64,000 bases of DNA from Streptomyces sp. DG1A-41 (GTDB taxonomy: Bacteria > Actinomycetota > Actinomycetes > Streptomycetales > Streptomycetaceae), in NCBI RefSeq assembly GCF_037055355.1, contig NZ_CP146350.1, positions 992,001 through 1,056,000 of the forward strand. The letters run 5' to 3'. Each line of letters starts with the position of its first letter. Position 1 is the stretch's first letter. Positions 59,532-64,000 of the stretch are shown here, one piece after another. The notes beneath the pieces were generated by a model. It was given only the letters and a program-made list of their open reading frames with translations, had not been told where the DNA came from and made no database searches. The position numbers and the translations under genes were made by a program.

Positions 59532-59906
59532 GCGCCGAACATCAAGCGCAGCGACCAGGAGGTGACGAACCTGCTCGTCAAGCGGGCCAAGGCCCTGCAC
59601 CTGGGGCCAGCGAACTACTGCTGGCTCCTCGATCCGTCCAAGGCGCTGTGCCGCAAGCTCGCAGGGACCCACGCCCGTGGGGCGACAGAGCCCTTGATCG
59701 GCATGTGCGATTCAGCGCGGTGTCCCCAGGCCACCCACCATGCCGGGCACCGCCCGGTTTGGGCGGCCAGCGCCGACAGCAAGAAGGTCTTCATCGCCAC
59801 CATCGGACGCGCACAGCGGACGGAGAAGACCCGGCTGAGTACGGAACTCGCCCGCGATGAACGGGTGCTGGCCGAGATCGACGCCCTCTCCAGAACGGGG
59901 GCATGA
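59532..59906 (+). pseudogene. TnpB-like recombinase partner, C-terminal fragment
   Basis: About 120 codons encode IKRSDQEVTNLLVKRAKAL, KALCRKLAGTHARG, MCDSARCPQATHHAGHRPVW and a helical tail ending DALSRTGA. The Cys/His cluster and position between a recombinase and a TnpC-like gene fit the C-terminal part of the second recombinase-type protein in such elements. The beginning is missing, deleted together with the end of TnpA. A GTG at 59562 could start a short protein. Confidence 0.55.
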
Positions 59907-59908
59907 CG

Positions 59909-60403
59909 TGGCCCGCATCAGCGACGAGACCCGGCGGAACAACGAGACGGCCATCAGGCATGTCATGGAACGGCTCCTTGCCGGTGACGTTCCCCCGGGC
60001 GGCAAGTGTGACATCAAAACCCTCGCGACCCAGGCCAGGGTCGCCCGCACCGGCTTCTGTCCCAAGAAGAACCGAGACGGCTCGCCGCGCCTGGCCCCTA
60101 CCAACACCTGGCGGGGGAGTTCGAACGCCGGTTGACCGAGCTTCGGGTAACGGGCGTGATTCCGGACCCGCGGGCTGCACAGATCGAGCGCCTCAAGGAA
60201 CAGGTATCCGGACTGAAGGAACGCCTCGCCGCGAGTGACGCGCAGATCGATGGGTCGCTGACTTCAGGGAGCGGGCCCTGTCGCAGATCGCCGCCCAGCG
60301 GATGGAGATCGAGCGGCTTCGCGATGTCTTGGCCACGCCGTCGAATGTCTGTGCTCTGCCGAACAGTTCAGGTGCGAATGCACCGTACGGATCGTGTAGC
60401 TGA
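59909..60403 (+). pseudogene. TnpC/DUF6262-like coiled-coil protein, frameshifted twice
   Basis: From the GTG at 59909 the frame gives VARISDETRRNNETAIRHVM, CDIKTLATQARVARTGF and FCPKKNRDGSPRL. Near 60090 the family sequence moves to another frame (PYQHLAGEFERRLTEL, DPRAAQIERLKEQVSGLKER). Near 60246 it moves again (RWVADFRERALSQIAAQRM, EIERLRDVL). The parts together give a typical ~160-aa protein with a long C-terminal coiled coil. It starts 2 nt after the preceding remnant. Confidence 0.65.
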
Positions 60404-60680
60404 GCGTAATGGTATGCAGGGGGCGGCTGCCTGGCCGATGCATGCCGGGCAACCGCCTCTGGTGTGCTCTGGGAATCTACTCGTCTGCACGAGGACGCGC
60501 GCTGTCGCCCACCGCGTCCCAGGTCGTCACCAGCCTCCTCTCCTGGCTCCAACGCCGCAGGAGGTCGTTGATCTGGCCGAGCCGTTTGCTGCTGTCGGGT
60601 GGCCGCCGTCGTACAGGCCCACCCCGGCCCGGCGGAGGGCAAGGTCGGCCAGGCCGAGGGTGCGGGCGGAGGAGCCGATG
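60404..60680. other. Intergenic sequence without recognised genes
   Basis: About 280 nt between the transposon remnant and the hydrolase stop. Frames here show no family resemblance I can name, and there is no clear repeat of the left element end. The right boundary of the element may lie inside. Confidence 0.4.
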
Positions 60681-61553
60681 TCAGCTGTCGGTGTGGAGGT
60701 GGGCTCGCACGGCGTCGACGAACTCGTCGACGTGTTGGAAGACGCCGCCGTGCCCGGCCCCTGGGTAGATGATCAGCGTGCTGCCGGGAATGCGGGCGTG
60801 CATGTCGTGGGACAGCTCGGTGGGGACCATGCGGTCGTGGTCGCCGTTGGCGATGAGCGTTGGGGCGCCGATGCGGGAGAGGTCCTGCGGCTCAGCCCGG
60901 CCCCAGCCCCGGATGGTGGTGATCTGGCGGTGAAAGGACGACAGTGTAATGGGGGTGTCACGGTCCATCACGCGCTCGCGCAAGCGCGCGAGGTAAGCCT
61001 TGGCTGCCGCCTTGCCCGCTGGAGTGCGGGGAAAGAACAGGAACTCCTTGGCATCGGTGCGGGCCATCGCGGCACGAGCCATGTCCCAGTAGACGTAGGC
61101 TCCACCTGTCGGACGGTCGATGCCAGTGCCCCCGGCGGGGCCGGTTCCGGCCAGGACGAGGCGGCGCACGAGCCCCGGCGCATCGAGGGCCACCTGCTGG
61201 GCGACGAAGCCGCCGAGCGAGAATCCGAGCAGGTCCATCTGGGTCAGGCCGAGGGCGGCCACGAACCCCTCCGCCGCACGCGCCATCGCGGCGACGGTGC
61301 CTGGGACACGGCCGGTGGATCCGCCGACCCCGGGGAGGTCGAGCGCGACGATGCGGCGGTCGCGGGCGAGCGCGTCGACAAATCGGGGATCCCACTCGTC
61401 GAGCGTGGCGCCCAGGTGAGTGAGCAGGACCAGCGGGACGCCGTTCTCGGGGCCGAGGTCGCGGTATACGAGCGTGTTCGAACCTACGACGATGCGGCGG
61501 TTGGGCGCCGTGGCCCACGTGGTCGGGCGGGGACGGACGTTGGACTCAGCCAC
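60681..61553 (-). CDS. Alpha/beta hydrolase
   Basis: The 290-aa hydrolase has the triad: nucleophile elbow LLGFSLGGFVAQ (Ser), LIANGDHDRMVP (Asp) and PGAGHGGVFQH (His); the oxyanion region is LTHLGATLDEWDP. It is similar to chloroperoxidase-like and epoxide-hydrolase-like members. The GTG at 61553 overlaps the upstream quinone reductase stop by 8 nt (GTGGCTGA), so the two genes are translationally coupled. The substrate is unknown; an ester or lactone formed by the paired reductase is plausible. Confidence 0.9.
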   Translation of the reverse strand: MAESNVRPRPTTWATAPNRRIVVGSNTLVYRDLGPENGVPLVLLTHLGATLDEWDPRFVDALARDRRIVALDLPGVGGSTGRVPGTVAAMARAAEGFVAALGLTQMDLLGFSLGGFVAQQVALDAPGLVRRLVLAGTGPAGGTGIDRPTGGAYVYWDMARAAMARTDAKEFLFFPRTPAGKAAAKAYLARLRERVMDRDTPITLSSFHRQITTIRGWGRAEPQDLSRIGAPTLIANGDHDRMVPTELSHDMHARIPGSTLIIYPGAGHGGVFQHVDEFVDAVRAHLHTDS

Positions 61554-62571
61554 GGTTGGTCACCGCCTTCGGGTCGGTGGTGACCAAGACCTTGCCGCGT
61601 GTGCCGCCGGCGAGCGCCTCGTCGAGAGCCCGCGGGGTCTGGTCGAATGGGAGCACCCGGTCGGTGATCGGGCGCAGCACCCCGTCGTCGACCAGCCCGG
61701 CGACCTGGCGCAGCGCGGCGCTATCGGGTGTGATGAACAGGAAGCGGTAGGTGACCCCGAGCGCGCGTGCCCGGCGGCGAGTACGGGCACTCAGGGCCCG
61801 GATGGCGAGCCGGACGACGGGGTTGACGCCGACGCGCCGCGCGAAGGCCGGGTCGGGCGGGCCCGTGATGCCGATGACGGTGCCGCCGGGGCGCAGCACA
61901 CCGAGGGAAGCCTGCAGCGTGGCTCCGCCCTGGGTGTCGAGGACGAGGTCGACGGGCGTGCCGGCGAGGCTCTGCGCGAGGTCGTCGTGGCGGTAGTCGA
62001 TGGCGATGTCGGCACCAAGCTCTCGGGCGGCTGCGATGTTCGCCGTCGAGACGGTGGTGGCGACGGTGCAGCCCAGGTGCTTGGCGAGCTGGATCGCGAC
62101 CGATCCCACGCCACCGGTTCCGCCGTGGATGAGGACGGTCTGGCCCTTCGTCACCTTGCCCATCTCGACGAGGGCCTGCCAGGCCGTGAGCGCGACGACT
62201 GGAAGCCCCGCGGCCTCGACCAGGCTCACAGACCGGGGCACGGGTGCCATCGTGGCGGCGTCGACCGCGACGAACTCGGAGAAGGTGCCCGTGGCCACCA
62301 AGTCGACATAGCCGTACACGTGGTCACCCACGGCGATGTCTCGTACCGCGGAGCCGGCCTCAACGACCTCGCCGGAGAGCTCACCGCCCATGACTTTGGG
62401 CAGCCGGAACGGGAAGATTGCCTTGAACTCGCCGGAGCGGACCCGCTCGTCGGCATGGTTGACGCCCGACGCGACCATGCGCACGAGCACCTCATGGGGG
62501 GCGGGGACCGGTACGGGCATCTCGACCTCCCGCAAGGGGGAGCCGTACCTCTCGAGGACGAAGGCCTTCAC
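61546..62571 (-). CDS. NADP-dependent quinone/enone reductase (zinc-free MDR)
   Basis: The 341-aa protein begins MKAFVLERYGSPLREVEMPV and has SGVNHADERVRSGEF, VMGGELSGEVVEAGSAV and the cofactor motif IHGGTGGVGSVAIQLAKHLG; the zinc cysteines are absent. It is typical of the QOR-type MDR group that reduces quinones or unsaturated carbonyls. First gene of a two-gene unit with the alpha/beta hydrolase, overlapping by 8 nt. Confidence 0.9.
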   Translation of the reverse strand: MKAFVLERYGSPLREVEMPVPVPAPHEVLVRMVASGVNHADERVRSGEFKAIFPFRLPKVMGGELSGEVVEAGSAVRDIAVGDHVYGYVDLVATGTFSEFVAVDAATMAPVPRSVSLVEAAGLPVVALTAWQALVEMGKVTKGQTVLIHGGTGGVGSVAIQLAKHLGCTVATTVSTANIAAARELGADIAIDYRHDDLAQSLAGTPVDLVLDTQGGATLQASLGVLRPGGTVIGITGPPDPAFARRVGVNPVVRLAIRALSARTRRRARALGVTYRFLFITPDSAALRQVAGLVDDGVLRPITDRVLPFDQTPRALDEALAGGTRGKVLVTTDPKAVTNRG

Positions 62572-62709
62572 GGAGCACTCCTAGCAAAGCGTTTCTGGGG
62601 GCGGGTATCTCGGCGGCGGGCGCATCCCGAATGGCCGCCGTACTTCTTGAAATGTGTCGTTTTTCCGGCTGCGGCGCGGGCGCGTTGCGTCCTCAGCCGC
62701 GTTCACTCA

Positions 62710-63765
62710 TCAGGCGGCCGGCACGACCGGGGCGGCGACGCGGTCGGCGGTGCCTCCCTGGAGGCGGTCCAGCGAGGCGGTGACCCCCTCGTGGGGCTCG
62801 CCGAGCGGCACCGCGCTGACCTCGGCCAGGCGGTTGTACTGCTCATCGGTCAGCTGGACGTCGAGGGCGCCGAGGTAGCTGTCGAGCTGGGAGAGGTTGC
62901 GCGGGCCGATGATCGGGACGAGGGTGGCCACGGAGCGGGTGGCGCGCTCGCGCACCCAGGCGACCGCCACCTGGGCGGGTGTCACGCCGGTTTCCTCGGC
63001 GATGGCCAGGACGTTGTCGACGACGGCGGTCTTCTGGCCGGTGTTCTCGGTGTGGATGACCATGCCCAGGTCGCTCAGGCGCCCCTCGGCGGAGCTGCGG
63101 TACTTGCCGGTGAGCAGTCCGCCGCCGAGCGGGGACCACAAGGCTGCGCCGAGCCCGAGGCTCTCGGCCATGGGCAGGAGTTCACGGTCGGCGGTGCGCT
63201 CGACGAGGCTGTACTCGTGCTGGATGCCTACGATCGGGGCCCAGTTCTTCAGGTCCGCGAGGGTTACCGCGCGCGAGACGCGCCAGGCGGGGAAGTTGGA
63301 CAGCGCGGCGTGGTGGATCTTGCCGGCGCTCACCAGGTCGTCGAGCCCGCGCAGGAGTTCCTCCATCGGAGTGAGCCCGTCGGGGAAGTGCACCCACAAC
63401 AGGTCGATGTAGTCGGTCCCCAGGCGCTTCAGGCTGGCCTCGACCGAGGCGACCATGTTCTTGCGGCTGTTGCCGGTCTTGGAGATGTCCGGCCGCGGGG
63501 CGGCGCCGAGGGTGAACTTCGTGGCCAGGACGAAGTGGTCGCGGTCGGCGGAGATCAGCTTTCCGGTCAGTTCCTCCGACTCGCCGAACTGGTAGCCGTC
63601 CGCGCTGTCGAGGAAGGTGCCGCCTGCTTCGGCGAACCGGTCGAAGATCCGGCGTGCCTCGTCGGGCTCGGCGCCTGCGCCCCAGCCGGTGCCGAAGTTC
63701 GCGGTGCCGAGCGCGTACTCGGAGACACGCAGTCCGGTCCGGTGGCCGAAGGTCGTGTAGCGCAT
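62710..63765 (-). CDS. Aldo/keto reductase
   Basis: The 351-aa TIM-barrel reductase has the catalytic set DSADGYQFGESEELTG (Asp, Tyr), LATKFTLG (Lys) and LLWVHFPDG (His), and a C-terminal NADP-binding ITIGPRN-like block (VPIIGPRNLSQLDSYLGAL). The ATG at 63765 has AAGGA six bases before it; an earlier in-frame start at 63780 lacks one. It reduces an aldehyde or ketone with NADPH. It follows an SDR gene on the same strand and precedes the quinone reductase, suggesting a cluster of carbonyl-detoxifying enzymes. Confidence 0.92.
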   Translation of the reverse strand: MRYTTFGHRTGLRVSEYALGTANFGTGWGAGAEPDEARRIFDRFAEAGGTFLDSADGYQFGESEELTGKLISADRDHFVLATKFTLGAAPRPDISKTGNSRKNMVASVEASLKRLGTDYIDLLWVHFPDGLTPMEELLRGLDDLVSAGKIHHAALSNFPAWRVSRAVTLADLKNWAPIVGIQHEYSLVERTADRELLPMAESLGLGAALWSPLGGGLLTGKYRSSAEGRLSDLGMVIHTENTGQKTAVVDNVLAIAEETGVTPAQVAVAWVRERATRSVATLVPIIGPRNLSQLDSYLGALDVQLTDEQYNRLAEVSAVPLGEPHEGVTASLDRLQGGTADRVAAPVVPAA

Positions 63766-63822
63766 GAGATGTCCTTGCATGAGGGGTGTGAAGGTGGTCG
63801 CGCCGGGGTGGAGGGGTGAGCG

Positions 63823-64000
63823 TCAGTCCGCGTTCGGCTGGGGTGCCGCGGACAGACTCTGCTTGACGTACCGGCTGGTCTCGTCGGCGAGGATCTCGGG
63901 CAGGCCGGTCTCGATGCCGTACAGCGCCTGGGCCGCGACGTCGGCGGCGGCGACCTTCTGGTCGGCGGGCACGCCGGCGGCCATGTCGGTGTCCATGTAG
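63823..64000 (-). CDS. Short-chain dehydrogenase, C-terminal end (start lies outside the window)
   Basis: The last ~59 codons read YMDTDMAAGVPADQKVAAAD, then VAAQALYGIETGLPEILADE and SRYVKQSLSAAPQPNAD. The P/Y-x-DTDM...A...A..ALDGIE pattern is the usual end of classical SDRs that act on small carbonyl compounds. Cofactor and active-site motifs lie beyond position 64000. Same strand as the aldo/keto reductase, 57 nt away. Confidence 0.8.
   Translation of the reverse strand, partial: YMDTDMAAGVPADQKVAAADVAAQALYGIETGLPEILADETSRYVKQSLSAAPQPNAD

Larger units (their letters stand above)
58394..60403 (+). mobile_element. Decayed Tn554-like element (TnpA, TnpB, TnpC remnants)
   Basis: Three consecutive plus-strand remnants match the gene order of Tn554-type transposons: a large tyrosine recombinase, the C-terminus of a second recombinase-like protein, and a small coiled-coil TnpC/DUF6262 protein. 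All carry stops, deletions or frameshifts. Base composition drops just after the broken M20 gene (58385-58480), where the element probably begins; the right end is not defined. No intact recombinase remains. Confidence 0.65.

Noticed and set aside
1..64000. CRISPR arrays, tRNA or rRNA genes
   Set aside because: No regularly spaced repeats and no cloverleaf or rRNA-like segments were noticed on reading; a dedicated scan could still find a short tRNA.

Overview
The window is very GC-rich, densely coded DNA of a Streptomyces-like actinomycete. Supporting signs are GTG starts, leaderless-type promoters, a DmdR/IdeR-type iron box, several SpoIIE/RsbW-type stress regulators, a secreted chorismate mutase, and many one-regulator/one-enzyme pairs (IclR, HxlR, MarR, XRE-cupin, LysR, Lrp, PadR). 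No rRNA, tRNA or CRISPR array was seen. It reads as an accessory, arm-like region: many small catabolic or detoxification modules separated by gene remnants.

Region 1 (1-14.9 kb) is a nitrogen-compound catabolic locus. A minus-strand operon (5818 to <1) encodes two tandem FAD amine oxidases of the sarcosine/N-methyltryptophan oxidase family, a zinc deacylase and a PotABCD-like ABC importer. Two nearly identical IclR regulators (6091-7747) sit next to it, each behind its own copy of one operator/promoter element. A translationally coupled operon follows (gabT-like transaminase, 958-aa FAD/Fe-S dehydrogenase, gabD-like dehydrogenase), and a frameshifted class-V aminotransferase lies between. 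Together the genes could import an acylated or N-methylated amine, release an amino acid and feed it through GABA and succinic semialdehyde to succinate.

Region 2 (15-21.6 kb) is an iron locus. An FbpABC-type ferric importer is divergent from a 927-aa adenylation/carrier/membrane-acyltransferase fusion, with one iron box between them. Region 3 (21.6-36.9 kb) is a mosaic of small modules: SnoaL/HxlR, CGNR protein, AEC transporter, pirin/MarR, XRE-cupin with EamA exporter, B3/4 and PaiB proteins, sugar-acid dehydratase/alcohol dehydrogenase, LysR/RidA-monooxygenase fusion, and a PAS-GAF-SpoIIE phosphatase near an RsbW-like kinase.

Region 4 (36.9-53.8 kb) carries DHA2 and ProP-type transporters, a ComB-like protein, a DUF5701 protein, an aminoglycoside-phosphotransferase-fold kinase, Lrp/LysE, an 805-aa PAS-GAF-SpoIIE-ATPase, an ATP-grasp ligase with a CocE-type hydrolase, PadR/quinone reductase, a DUF779 protein and secreted chorismate mutase. 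Region 5 (53.8-58.4 kb) is an AbgT transporter with an M20 peptidase, a double-domain Lrp regulator and a second, broken M20 gene. That broken gene runs into a decayed Tn554-like TnpA/TnpB/TnpC remnant (58.4-60.4 kb). The right end (60.7-64 kb) holds an alpha/beta hydrolase, a quinone reductase, an aldo/keto reductase and a partial SDR.

A recurring theme is genome scarring. At 29.6 kb and 50.8 kb two oppositely oriented genes have both lost their 5' ends at one point, as expected for deletion or inversion junctions. Other remnants lie at 7.8-9.0, 26.0, 46.5 and 58.0-60.4 kb.
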